NCBI GenBank assembly: GCA_964408455.1
Contig: CAYOZN010000004.1
Location: 207,321 to 271,320 of the forward strand
Reading direction: 5' to 3'
DNA length: 64,000 nucleotides
DNA from: CAYOZN01 sp964408455
GTDB taxonomy: Bacteria; Planctomycetota; Phycisphaerae; UBA1845; UTPLA1
Positions within the stretch are counted from its first letter, which is position 1. Every line of letters begins with the position of its first letter. The notes under the pieces are model-generated. The model ran no database searches. It was given only the letters and a program-made list of their open reading frames with translations, and was not told where the DNA came from. Positions 8,795-17,428 of the stretch are shown here, piece by piece. Both the position numbers and the translations under genes were made by a program.

Positions 8795-8965
8795 TGTCGG
8801 GAGCAGATCCGCAATTCAGCGTGCCATGAGCGATCGACCTGTACCGACGAGCGTGCCGGCGCCCATACCCACTTGAAGCGCCAACGCGGACGCATCGGGC
8901 AATGACACTCGGCAGGTGCACACCGCCAATGGGCTGCACGCCGTTGACTGAATGTCCCGAATGAG

Positions 8966-8976
8966 TAACAATGTTA
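8966..8976. promoter_or_regulatory. Perfect 11-bp palindrome TAACA-A-TGTTA, candidate operator
   Basis: A perfect inverted repeat (TAACA, one A, TGTTA) ends 26 bp before the chosen start of the histidine-rich gene at 9003. Size and sequence recall Fur/Zur-type operators, which would suit a gene for a metal-binding protein. No regulator gene is next to it, so this is a guess from position and form. Confidence 0.35.
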
Positions 8977-9002
8977 TTGGTTCAGGGTTTAACGGATCTG
9001 GC

Positions 9003-9380
9003 ATGAGCAGCCTCGGTCGTAACTTTTTCCGCGCATTTCTCGGCCTGGCGTCCCTTGCGCTTAGCGCGCCCGGGCTGACGGCCTCGCTGCATAGCCACGC
9101 GGAACACTCGGCAGAAATCCCGGCCGGCGAACTATGCCACGCCCATGCGCGCGGCGGCGACCATCATGCCCCGACCGGCGATGTGCCGCTCCAGTCCCAG
9201 GACGAGCACTGCCAGACGTGCTACCAGATCGCCCAGGCGGGCCAGGGCGTCGCGCCGCCGCCCGCCATCTGCATCGAACAGGCAATCGAGCCAGCGGGCG
9301 AGATGCAGGCCGTTGCGCTGATCCCGCCAATCCGTTCACACACGCCCTTCTCGTCGCCTCGCGCACCGCCATCTGCTTAG
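9003..9380 (+). CDS. Histidine-rich secreted small protein, DUF2946-like
   Basis: 125 aa from the ATG at 9003. The N-terminus is a signal-peptide-like stretch to about residue 28 (MSSLGRNFFRAFLGLASLAL), followed at once by His-rich segments (SLHSHAEH, HAHARGGDHH), a CQTC motif and a C-terminal SPRAPPSA. A His-rich head, a CxxC and a closing RAPP tail are the pattern of DUF2946-type proteins, usually linked to metal handling. An in-frame ATG at 8952 exists, but it would place the palindrome at 8966-8976 inside the gene. Export and metal binding are inferred; no enzyme motif is seen. Confidence 0.6.
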   Translation: MSSLGRNFFRAFLGLASLALSAPGLTASLHSHAEHSAEIPAGELCHAHARGGDHHAPTGDVPLQSQDEHCQTCYQIAQAGQGVAPPPAICIEQAIEPAGEMQAVALIPPIRSHTPFSSPRAPPSA

Positions 9381-9598
9381 TCATTCTCGAACGATGCCGC
9401 TCGCGCGGTTGCATGCGCGCCGGATGCTGCGCCAGCAGCCAGTCCGGTTCGCACGGCGGACCTGATCGCAGCGCGGCGGCGCTTCACCTGCGTGTCATTG
9501 CGCACGCGCCTGCGCCGGTTCCGGCGTCAAAGTCACACTGAACTCACGATCCGTTCGGCCTGCGCGCGCACACTCGCGCGCTAGCCCCTATTTATGCG

Positions 9599-10363
9599 GT
9601 GAACAAAATGCGAAGACGAGGTTTTACCCTTATAGAATTGCTCGTTGTCATTGCCATCATTTCGCTGCTGCTGTCGATTCTGCTACCGGCGCTCTCCGGC
9701 GCGCGCGAACAGGGCAAGAGCACGAAATGCCTGGCGAATCTGCACAATGCCGGCGTCGCCCTGCACGCGTACTTCAACATCAGCAACGACGTCTTTCCGC
9801 CGGCCGAGGATCACGACGAGGGCGGGCCACACATTTCGTGGCTGGACGTGCTCGAGCCTTATTCCGATTCCCGGCTGCAATTCATCTGCCCGTCGGATCG
9901 CGCTTCGAACTTTGACGATCCCGACGACCATATCCGGCGACACACCAGCTATGGCACGAACCTGTTCATGAGTCCGGAAGAGGAAGAGCACGACCGGCAC
10001 GATCACGAGGGCCCTCCGGGGGGTTACACCTCGCAGACGCGCCTGGCGGCGCGGGCGGCGAGCCTCGTCTATGCCGCGGAACTGGCAGAGCAGGATGCGA
10101 ACGGCCTGCCGGTGCACCTGGATCACTTTCACTCCCACGAATGGCGCCACAATCCCGGCGAGGGGACGGGGGAGAGCGATCCACGGCACTCGCTGTCGGT
10201 ATGGCGTCATCGCGAGCGCTCAAACTACCTGTATGCGGACGGCCATGCGGAACGAAACGCATTCGGGCAGACGTTTCTGGTCAGTCCCGATGGCGAGCAG
10301 CTGATCATCGACCGGTACGACCCGGGTTTTCCGCACTCGCCCGTGGGCTGGTACGGGCAATGA
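9599..10363 (+). CDS. Type IV prepilin-like protein with H-X9-DG motif, histidine-rich
   Basis: 254 aa. The N-terminus RRRGFTLIELLVVIAII is a class III signal, cut after Gly8 by prepilin peptidase, with Glu at position +5 and a hydrophobic helix. Near the C-terminus His204 is followed after exactly nine residues by Asp214-Gly215, the H-X9-DG motif of planctomycete pseudopilins. Unusual for the group are the His/Asp-rich segments HDRHDHE (131-137) and HLDHFHSHEW, which look able to bind metal ions. The GTG at 9599 is used as start; an ATG lies three codons later. It follows the other His-rich gene by 218 bp on the same strand, so a shared metal-related role is plausible. Confidence 0.75.
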   Translation: MNKMRRRGFTLIELLVVIAIISLLLSILLPALSGAREQGKSTKCLANLHNAGVALHAYFNISNDVFPPAEDHDEGGPHISWLDVLEPYSDSRLQFICPSDRASNFDDPDDHIRRHTSYGTNLFMSPEEEEHDRHDHEGPPGGYTSQTRLAARAASLVYAAELAEQDANGLPVHLDHFHSHEWRHNPGEGTGESDPRHSLSVWRHRERSNYLYADGHAERNAFGQTFLVSPDGEQLIIDRYDPGFPHSPVGWYGQ

Positions 10364-10456
10364 GCCGGCGAGCGAAGGGCGACGCGACGACCGTTTTCGG
10401 GACGCACGAGAATGCCGTTTCGATAACACCAAAAAGGGGATTTCGCGGCGGCGGTT

Positions 10457-13400
10457 TCAGCGATCCGGCTGAGACTGCCAATAGCGGATCGCGCCGTCGT
10501 CGCCGCAGGAGTATAACCGCCGGCCGTCGGGGCTGAAGCGCACCACGCTGACCGGGCGGCCGTGGCCGGTGAGCGCGAAGAACTCCTCGCCCGTCGCGAC
10601 TTCCCACAGGCGCACGCTTTCATCCGCGCCGCAGGTGGCCAGCCGCAATCCATCGGGGCTGAAGGCGGCGCAACGAACCGGGCCGAGATGGCCCACGCAT
10701 TCGGCAAGCCTGCGGCCGGTGTCGGTCTGCCAGATGTTGACGCTGCCTTCGCTGCCGGTGGTGACCATGAGACTTTCGTCCGCGCTCAGGGCGAGCGACA
10801 TGATCAGTTCTCGGTGGGCCTGAAATGCGCGAAGCTCGGTGCCATCGGCAGCGCTGATGAACTTGACGCGGCCGTCCATGCCGCCGGTGACGATCTGCCG
10901 CCCGTCGCGCCGGAAGGCGAGCGCGCGGGCGGCGCGCAGATGCGGATGGACGGTAAACTGCTCCGACAGGCCTTCGATGTTTACCAGGCTCACGCGCCCA
11001 TCGGAGAGCCCGAGCGCGATGGTTCGTTCGTCGGGGGAAAAGCGCACGATGTAGGCCGCGCGTTCGCCGAGCGCGGCTTCGGCGACGGCTTCGCCGGTGA
11101 GGGTGCTCCAAAGGATGACGCGGCGATCGAGGCCGGCGCTGACCAGCCACTGCCCGCTGGGCGAGATGTCGACGGAGTAGATCGCGCCGGTGTGGCCGTG
11201 CATCTCGGCGAGCTGCTCCCGCGTCTGGCCATCCCAGCGACGGAGCACCTGGCCGGTGCCGCCGGAGAGCAGGAAGCTGCCGTCGGCGCTGAGGGCCATC
11301 GCCATGGCATTCTCCGCGCCGGTGACGATGAGCGGCGTCTCGTCCGCGGGCGGCCAGGGCCACCACTTCAGCTTGCCGGCAAAATCGCAGGTGATGAGTT
11401 CGTCGCCGCGGACGGGATTGCCGGCGAACATGATGGGGTCGGCATGGCCGCGCATGGTGTGCGCCAGATCCCAGGTGCCGACGTTCCAGACGCGCAGGTG
11501 CCGGTCGTCTCCGGCGCTGATCAGGTGCCGCCCATCCGGCGAGAATTCGACGGTCCAGATGTTGCCCATGTGAGCCGTCAGTCGCCGGATTTCGGCGCCG
11601 GTATCAAGGTCCCAGAGGATGATCTCGGCGTCGAGCCCGGCCGAGGCGAGAATGCGGCCGTCGCGGCTGATGGCGGCCGCGTGGAGCGGCAGGCGATGAC
11701 CGACGAATGTGTGGACGGTTTCGCGGCGATTCAGGTCCCAGAGCTTGAGCGCATGGTCGCGGCCGACGGTCACCAGGCGTCCGTCGTCATGCAGCAGGAT
11801 GCGGGAGATGGCAAGTTCATGTGCGTGGGCCTCCCAGAGCAGGTTCAATGCAGCGGTGTCGTACACGCGGAGCCAGCCATCGTTGCCGCCGGCGAAGAGC
11901 ACGGCTTCATCGCGCGACAGCGCTAACTCGCGGATTCGGTGCCCGTCGGCCCCCTCGCGTACGTGTAAGAACGGCGCCTCCCGATCCGGGTCTCTGCTCC
12001 AGAAGCCAACGCCACCACTATCGAGCGCACAAAAGAGGCGAGTGCCGTCGGCATTCAACGCCAGCGCCGCAATAGGGCCAGGCATTCGTTGAGCGGAACG
12101 TGTCGTGCGGGCTGCCGCGTCGAACAGCATCAACTCGCCATCCACCCGGCCAATTGCAAGCGAGCGACCATCGCGCGAAAGGGCGGCGTCGGCCACGGCC
12201 GGACTGCCGCAACTCAGCGTGGCGAAAGAGCGGTCGGCCAATCGATTGAGATAGTTCCACTCCCATCCGCGCAGCTCGACCGGGCATTCGCTGAGCAGGC
12301 GGCGGAATCGCGCTTCGTTCTGGGCGAGCATGGCGGCGTGTGCAAAGCCGATGCGGCTGAGATAGAGGGTGCGGCGGAGCTTGGCGGCCTCGGCATCGGC
12401 GCGGTCGCGCTGTTGCGCGCGCTCGGTGGCCAGCCATTCGTTTTCGCGCGCCTGCCGATACGAGACGATTCCGAACGCCGCCAGCGTCGCCACCATGATG
12501 AGGGCCACGGCTACGACGCCGCGATAGCGCTTGAGGCTTTTGCGAAGCACGTATAGCGCCGAGTCGCGCTTGGCATCGACCGGTTCGCCATTCAGATAGC
12601 GTTGGAGGTCGCTTCCCAGATCGGCGGCCGAGCGGTAGCGGCGCTCGCGCTCCTTGTCGATGGCGCGGGCGACGATGGTCTCGAGTTCGCCTCGATAGTG
12701 GGGCTTGATGGCGCCCAGCGCGAGGGGTGCATCGTCGCGGATGATGCGGGCGGCCTCGGGCAGCGACTTGTTGCGAAAATCGTGCGGCAGCCGCCCCGCC
12801 AGCAGCTGATAGAGCAGAACGCCCAGGGCATAAACATCCGTCCGGGTATCGACTTCCTCGGGGTCGCCGGCGACCTGCTCGGGGCTCATGTAGGGGATGG
12901 TGCCCAGCACCTGTCCGGAATGTGTGTGCATCGTGGTCAGCGGGTGCTCGCCGCCGATGGCGCGAGCCACGCCGAAATCGAGAATCTTCGGCTGCCCGTT
13001 CTGCTCGACGAGGATGTTTGCGGGCTTGAGATCGCGATGAATCACGCCGCGCTGATGGGCATGCTGCACGGCGTCACACACCTTGATCATCAGCTCGAGT
13101 CGGTTGCGCACGTCGTAACGCTCGGCATCGGCGAATTCGGTCAGCGGCCTGCCGCGGACCAGCTCCATGGCGATGAAGGCCTGGTCCGGCTGGGTCTCGT
13201 CGGACACCCCGGCTTCATAGACCTGGGCAATGCCGGGATGGTGCAGCCGGCCGAGGATGTGGGCTTCATGTTCGAAACGGCGGAGCATTTCGCGCGAGGC
13301 AAGGCCGCGGCGAATGGCCTTGAGCGCGACGGTGCGGCGGGGAATGGCCTGCTGGGCTTCATACACGGTGCCCATGCCGCCTTCGCCAATGGTACGGATG

Positions 13401-13687
13401 ATCTGGTACTGACCGGCGAGGACGGGAACGTGCGGCCGCAACTGGCTTTCCAGGGCCGACACGCCGGCGGCGCGCGCCATCCCGGCAGCGAGGACCTGTT
13501 GACCGCCGCCGGCCTCGGCGATGGGGCCAAGGGAATTCTCGTCCTCGCGGAGAAGGGCCTCGACTTCCTGCCGCAGGGCCACGTCGTCGCCACAACGGGC
13601 CAGCAGGAACTGCCCACGCGCTTCGACCGGTAGCTGGCAGGCATCCTTGAAGATCGATACGACGAGATGGAAACGTCCCGCATCCAT
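10457..13687 (-). CDS. Membrane Ser/Thr protein kinase with C-terminal WD40 repeats
   Basis: 1076 aa. The kinase domain covers about residues 94-365: glycine loop GEGGMG at 101, Lys123 in VALK, catalytic HRDLKPAN at 217 and DFG at 237-239, all intact, with MSPE in the activation segment. A single membrane helix follows at about 390-410 and then a charged, likely coiled-coil stretch. The rest, about 480-1076, consists of WD40 repeats (for example HTFVGHRLPLHAAAISRDG and VKLWEVATG-like blades), which probably form one or two propellers outside the cytoplasm. The substrate is unknown. Its usual partner, an ECF sigma factor gene, lies 675 bp upstream on the same strand, separated by an oppositely oriented globin gene. 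Confidence 0.9.
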   Translation of the reverse strand: MDAGRFHLVVSIFKDACQLPVEARGQFLLARCGDDVALRQEVEALLREDENSLGPIAEAGGGQQVLAAGMARAAGVSALESQLRPHVPVLAGQYQIIRTIGEGGMGTVYEAQQAIPRRTVALKAIRRGLASREMLRRFEHEAHILGRLHHPGIAQVYEAGVSDETQPDQAFIAMELVRGRPLTEFADAERYDVRNRLELMIKVCDAVQHAHQRGVIHRDLKPANILVEQNGQPKILDFGVARAIGGEHPLTTMHTHSGQVLGTIPYMSPEQVAGDPEEVDTRTDVYALGVLLYQLLAGRLPHDFRNKSLPEAARIIRDDAPLALGAIKPHYRGELETIVARAIDKERERRYRSAADLGSDLQRYLNGEPVDAKRDSALYVLRKSLKRYRGVVAVALIMVATLAAFGIVSYRQARENEWLATERAQQRDRADAEAAKLRRTLYLSRIGFAHAAMLAQNEARFRRLLSECPVELRGWEWNYLNRLADRSFATLSCGSPAVADAALSRDGRSLAIGRVDGELMLFDAAARTTRSAQRMPGPIAALALNADGTRLFCALDSGGVGFWSRDPDREAPFLHVREGADGHRIRELALSRDEAVLFAGGNDGWLRVYDTAALNLLWEAHAHELAISRILLHDDGRLVTVGRDHALKLWDLNRRETVHTFVGHRLPLHAAAISRDGRILASAGLDAEIILWDLDTGAEIRRLTAHMGNIWTVEFSPDGRHLISAGDDRHLRVWNVGTWDLAHTMRGHADPIMFAGNPVRGDELITCDFAGKLKWWPWPPADETPLIVTGAENAMAMALSADGSFLLSGGTGQVLRRWDGQTREQLAEMHGHTGAIYSVDISPSGQWLVSAGLDRRVILWSTLTGEAVAEAALGERAAYIVRFSPDERTIALGLSDGRVSLVNIEGLSEQFTVHPHLRAARALAFRRDGRQIVTGGMDGRVKFISAADGTELRAFQAHRELIMSLALSADESLMVTTGSEGSVNIWQTDTGRRLAECVGHLGPVRCAAFSPDGLRLATCGADESVRLWEVATGEEFFALTGHGRPVSVVRFSPDGRRLYSCGDDGAIRYWQSQPDR

Positions 13688-13793
13688 GGATGTGAACGAT
13701 CACAATGCCAATGTGCGCGGCGACTTATGGTTGCCGCTACCGTCCTGCGTTTATCTCAGGAACAGGGTTCGAAAACAAGGAAAACAGGTGCGT

Positions 13794-14300
13794 ATGGGCG
13801 TCACAAGACATCCCCTCTGTCCCGGGCACACCAGCCGACGGCTGCGAAGCATTCCGCCGGACGAACGACTCGTCCAGCTTCTGGAGTCCGGCTGGGCGCA
13901 CATCGCGATCGATCAACTCGCGGCACGATTTTACGAGATTTTCTTCTGTCGCCATCCGCAACTCCGGGGCATGTTCGTCACCAGCCTCAAGGAACAGCAG
14001 GCCAAGATCGGCGCCACGCTGCAACTGGTGGTCGAGCAGCTTCGCTCGCCGCACTTCGTTTTCCGGACGCTGCGGGAACTGGGACGCCGCCACGCGGTCA
14101 TGGGCGTGCGGCCTGAGCACTATCCCCTGGTTGTCGATGCGCTCTCGACGGCCCTCGCGGAACTTGCGGGCGATCGCTGGTCGGCGGAGATGCGGGCCGA
14201 GTGGCAGGGCGCGCTGAACCTGATGGCCGACATGATGATCGAGGGCCACGCGCAGTCTTCCATCGGGAAAGAGCACAACAATCCCGGCGCGCGCGGCTGA
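13794..14300 (+). CDS. Single-domain globin of the flavohaemoglobin lineage
   Basis: 168 aa from the ATG at 13794. The segment LGRRHAVMGVRPEHYP puts the haem-ligating proximal His at residue 100 and is nearly diagnostic for the globin domain of flavohaemoglobins and Vitreoscilla-type haemoglobin. ARFYEIFFCRHPQLRGMF supplies the B-helix Tyr47, and KEQQAKIG the distal Gln. No reductase domain follows, so it is a single-domain globin that needs a separate reductase. Likely roles are oxygen or nitric-oxide binding. AGGTG just upstream supports the start. It lies head to head with the kinase gene and tail to tail with the sigma gene. Confidence 0.82.
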   Translation: MGVTRHPLCPGHTSRRLRSIPPDERLVQLLESGWAHIAIDQLAARFYEIFFCRHPQLRGMFVTSLKEQQAKIGATLQLVVEQLRSPHFVFRTLRELGRRHAVMGVRPEHYPLVVDALSTALAELAGDRWSAEMRAEWQGALNLMADMMIEGHAQSSIGKEHNNPGARG

Positions 14301-14361
14301 CATCCGCCGTGCTTACGCGCCACTGCTCGACTGGAATGAAGATCGCGCTTCATGGCTCGAC

Positions 14362-14937
14362 TTAATCATCAGCGGCGCCGCGGCTCAACTGGACATTGAG
14401 CCAGGCGCGGGCGGCGCGCCAGTCCAGTTCGACGGTTGCCTTGGAGACGCCGATCACGCGGGCGATTTCGGCCATGTCGAGGCCGCCGAAGAACCGCAAC
14501 TCGACGACGCGGTGCTGGCGGGCGTCCAGGCGTTCCAGTTCGGTCAGGGCATCGTCGAGTGCGATGGCGTCGATGAGCTTGTCTTCGTTCGGAATCACCA
14601 CGTCGCCCAGGCTGACTTGGTCCCAGGATCCGCCGCGCTTCTGAGCGCGGGCCCGGCGGGCATGGTCGGTGAGAATCTGGCGCATGGCCGTCGCGGCCAC
14701 GGCAAAGAAATGAGCGCGGTCGTTGAACTTCACGCCGGTCCTGTCGATCAGGCGGACAAATGCCTCATGAACGAGGGCGGTGGGCTGGAGCGTGTGATCG
14801 GACGGCTGCGCCCGGAAATAACTCGATGCCAGGGCCCGGAGTTCTTCGTAGACCAGCGGAAGCAGGCGGTCGACGGCGGCGGCGTCGCCGCGGTTGACTG
14901 CCTGGAGCGCCATGGTCAAGTCATCCTGATCCGCCAT
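14362..14937 (-). CDS. ECF RNA polymerase sigma factor (X6/TIGR02999 type)
   Basis: 191 aa. Region 2 contains PLVYEELRALASSYFRAQ and the QPTALVHEAFVRL block; region 4 contains LDMAEIARVIGVSKATVELDWRAARAWL. The phrase RAHFFAVAATAMRQILTDHARRARAQKRGG is typical of planctomycete sigma factors that accompany Ser/Thr kinases. It directs RNA polymerase to a dedicated promoter set, presumably under control of the kinase downstream. GGGAGG about 9 bp upstream supports the start. Elsewhere in the window (32.0 kb) the equivalent pair overlaps by 4 bp, while here a globin gene intervenes. Confidence 0.9.
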   Translation of the reverse strand: MADQDDLTMALQAVNRGDAAAVDRLLPLVYEELRALASSYFRAQPSDHTLQPTALVHEAFVRLIDRTGVKFNDRAHFFAVAATAMRQILTDHARRARAQKRGGSWDQVSLGDVVIPNEDKLIDAIALDDALTELERLDARQHRVVELRFFGGLDMAEIARVIGVSKATVELDWRAARAWLNVQLSRGAADD

Positions 14938-15294
14938 TTGCCCGAGCCTCCCGCCGATTATCCGGCCCGCCCACCAGGGATGGGCACATCTTATCCGACG
15001 GGGCGGAGGGAACGAACAGGCGCCGGGGAAATCGGTTCAGGACGCGCGAAGGGCATCAATTTGCCCGGGGAATTCGGGCGATGCTTGAATCTGAATTTCA
15101 TGCATACCTACAATGACGAAAGCAACAGGCGCGGTCGGTCGGCTGTTCTGCCGGTTTCGCCGATGCTGCCTTCCCGTTGGTTCTGCGACGGGGCCCGTCG
15201 CCGGAGATCCGCCTCTCGTTCGGCGGGGCGGCGCAGGGCGGATTCGCAGCGCGGCTTCCAACGGATCCGCGGGAAAGACGGGGGGAAGACACCA
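14938..15294. other. Divergent intergenic region upstream of the sigma gene
   Basis: The 357 bp between the sigma gene and the small gene at 15295 contain no convincing gene. It must hold the promoters of both. Short open frames cover part of it, but their composition looks accidental. Confidence 0.45.
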
Positions 15295-15633
15295 ATGAGT
15301 TCCACGCACAGTTCGTTCGATCCCAAGAAGCGCGAGTGGCGTTCGCCCGAGACGGAGAACGCGTTTTACTGGCTGACTGCCGCAGGCACGACACCGGCCA
15401 GGGAACTCGAAGAGATCATGCGAAACTACCAGCTGCCGGCTTATGACATGGTGGATGTCGGCCGGCGGCTGCTGAAGGTGCTCGGCATGCCGAAGGCCCG
15501 GTTCGGGGGCGACAGCGGCAAGGTCGATCTGCTCGATCTGGCCGAGGCCATCATCGAGTACGGCATTTCGAAGGGCTGGGACGTGGTGGAAGAGCCCGAC
15601 GTGGCCGGCAGCGACGCCGGCGGCTCCACCTGA
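15295..15633 (+). CDS. Conserved-looking small hypothetical protein
   Basis: 112 aa, not recognised. The start is well supported by GGGGGAAG 7 bp before the ATG at 15295. The protein begins MSSTHSSFDPKKREWRSPE, is largely helical with ELEEIMRNYQLPAYDMVDVGRRLLKVL, and has an acidic C-terminus. No signal peptide, membrane segment or catalytic motif is seen, so it is probably a soluble cytoplasmic protein. An uninterrupted frame reaches much further upstream across the sigma gene, but that part is antisense to the sigma factor and is not coding. Confidence 0.6.
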   Translation: MSSTHSSFDPKKREWRSPETENAFYWLTAAGTTPARELEEIMRNYQLPAYDMVDVGRRLLKVLGMPKARFGGDSGKVDLLDLAEAIIEYGISKGWDVVEEPDVAGSDAGGST

Positions 15634-15893
15634 CGAAACACCCGGCGCACGGTTCTGGCGGCCCTGTCGTCGTGCGACGCACGAGTCGCGTGCAGGCAGC
15701 GAGCCGACCAAGACTATCGCAATTATCTCGATGAATGGACGGGGCCTGTGGCCAATCCGCACCCCGGCGCCCGGCGGCTTTTGCGCGCCCGAATCGGCCG
15801 TGGTCCACGACAACGGTCTGTCGTGGGACAGCGCGGGACTGTATCATTTCTTGCGCGACGATCTGAACACGTAATGCCGGGGCAAATCTGGAC

Positions 15894-17294
15894 GTGCGTT
15901 CCCGCCTGTTCCAGCCAATTGACAACGCATCGCTGGTTGCGTTTCGAATTCTGTTCGGCGCGATCATGCTGTGGGAAGTGACGCGCTATTTTCAGCACGG
16001 CTGGATCGGCCGCTACTACGTCGGCAAAAAGTTCCATTTCACGTTTTACGGATTCGAGTGGGTGCGGCCCTGGCCCGGCGAGTGGATGTACGTGCACTTT
16101 GCAGTGCTTGGCATATTGGCCGCGTGCATCATGGCCGGGCTCTTCTACCACGTGTGCACATTGCTGTTTTTCGTCGGATTCACGTATGTCTTTCTGCTCG
16201 ATCAGACGCAATACCTGAATCACTTCTATTTTGTCAGCCTGATGACGGGGCTGCTCGTCTTCGTACCCGCAAACCGGGCAATGTCTCTGGATGTGCGGCG
16301 CAAACCGCGGATCCGATCCGATACGGCGCCGGCCTGGACGCTGCTCATCCTGCGGGCACAGATCGGCATCGTCTATTTCTATGCCGGCATCGCCAAGATC
16401 ACACCCGACTGGCTGCGCGGCGAGCCGATGCGCACCTGGCTTGCACAGCGCCAAGGCTCGACGCTGCTGGGACCGCTGCTGCCGGTTGGACGGCTGTTTA
16501 CTCAGGAATGGGTCGTCTACCTGTTTTGTTACGGGGGCCTGCTACTGGATCTGGCGGTGGTGCCGCTCCTGATCTGGCGGCGCACGCGCGTCGCGGCGTT
16601 CATCCTGCTGGTCCTGTTTCACCTGACCAATGCATGGCTGTTCAACATTGGCATTTTTCCGTGGTTCGCCATGGCCGCGACGCTGCTGTTCTTCGAGCCG
16701 CGCTGGCCGAGGCGCATCTTCAACTGGCCGCGCAAGTGGGCCGCGCATGTGCAGCAGTGGCGCACAACGTCGGCGGGTGTCATACGCCCGCTGGGCATCG
16801 CCTTTTTTCTGCTGTTCTTCGCGATTCAGATATTGGTGCCGCTGCGACACTTCCTGTATGCCAGCAACGTACATTGGAGCGAGGAGGGTCATCGCTTCTC
16901 CTGGCACATGAAGCTGCGCGACAAGCGGGCCCATGCCGTGTTTCAGGTGACCGATCCGGCAAGCGGCAAGAGCTGGATCATCCATCCCAGCCGATACCTG
17001 ACGCGGCGCCAGGCGGCCAAGATGGCGGCCCGGCCGGATATGATTCTGCAATTTGCGCACTTTCTGGCGGAGCGAATGCGGGCCGAGGGCCGGGGCAACG
17101 TGGAAGTGCGTGCGCGGGCGGAGGCGTCTCTCAACGGCAGGCCCATGCAGCTGCTGATCGATCCGACGGTGGACCTGGCGGCCCAGCCGCGCAATCTCCG
17201 GCGTGCCGGCTGGATCATGCCGCTGGTTGGCAGCGAACCCACGAGCCAGCGCAGCGACGAGGGAATGGAGGAGCCGGACGAGCCGGTCGAATGA
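15894..17294 (+). CDS. HTTM / vitamin K-dependent gamma-carboxylase-like membrane protein
   Basis: 466 aa starting at GTG 15894. Several hydrophobic helices occupy the first 330 residues, with the family phrases DQTQYLNHFYFVSL, FYAGIAKITPDWLRGEPM, FHLTNAWLFNIGIFPW and LRHFLYASNVHWSEEGHRFSWHMKL. These match the horizontally transferred transmembrane (HTTM) domain related to vitamin K-dependent gamma-carboxylase. The C-terminal 120 residues are soluble and hold R/D/K-rich segments. The bacterial role is not established: the carboxylase reaction is known for the animal enzyme, and bacterial members may have other substrates. It stands 134 bp before the methionine sulfoxide reductase gene. Confidence 0.82.
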   Translation: MRSRLFQPIDNASLVAFRILFGAIMLWEVTRYFQHGWIGRYYVGKKFHFTFYGFEWVRPWPGEWMYVHFAVLGILAACIMAGLFYHVCTLLFFVGFTYVFLLDQTQYLNHFYFVSLMTGLLVFVPANRAMSLDVRRKPRIRSDTAPAWTLLILRAQIGIVYFYAGIAKITPDWLRGEPMRTWLAQRQGSTLLGPLLPVGRLFTQEWVVYLFCYGGLLLDLAVVPLLIWRRTRVAAFILLVLFHLTNAWLFNIGIFPWFAMAATLLFFEPRWPRRIFNWPRKWAAHVQQWRTTSAGVIRPLGIAFFLLFFAIQILVPLRHFLYASNVHWSEEGHRFSWHMKLRDKRAHAVFQVTDPASGKSWIIHPSRYLTRRQAAKMAARPDMILQFAHFLAERMRAEGRGNVEVRARAEASLNGRPMQLLIDPTVDLAAQPRNLRRAGWIMPLVGSEPTSQRSDEGMEEPDEPVE

Positions 17295-17428
17295 GGCGGC
17301 CTGCCGATGGCAGGAGGGGCGTGCACGCCGCCTTTTTGTCCCGATCGTTGAAACTTCCGACCGCATTCGTCCATCTGACATACAATACCGGAGTTCAACA
17401 GGATTCCGGGATCAAAGGAGACGAAACA

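Noticed and set aside
10562..11926. Long open frame (454 codons) antisense to the WD40 kinase gene
   Set aside because: GC-rich codon use creates long antisense frames. The opposite strand encodes a clear kinase with WD40 repeats, and this frame has no recognisable domain or ribosome-binding site.
15971..17428. N-terminal extension of the MsrB-MsrA gene to 846 residues
   Set aside because: The extension lies inside the HTTM gene in another frame. ATG 17429 has an excellent ribosome-binding site and a signal peptide.
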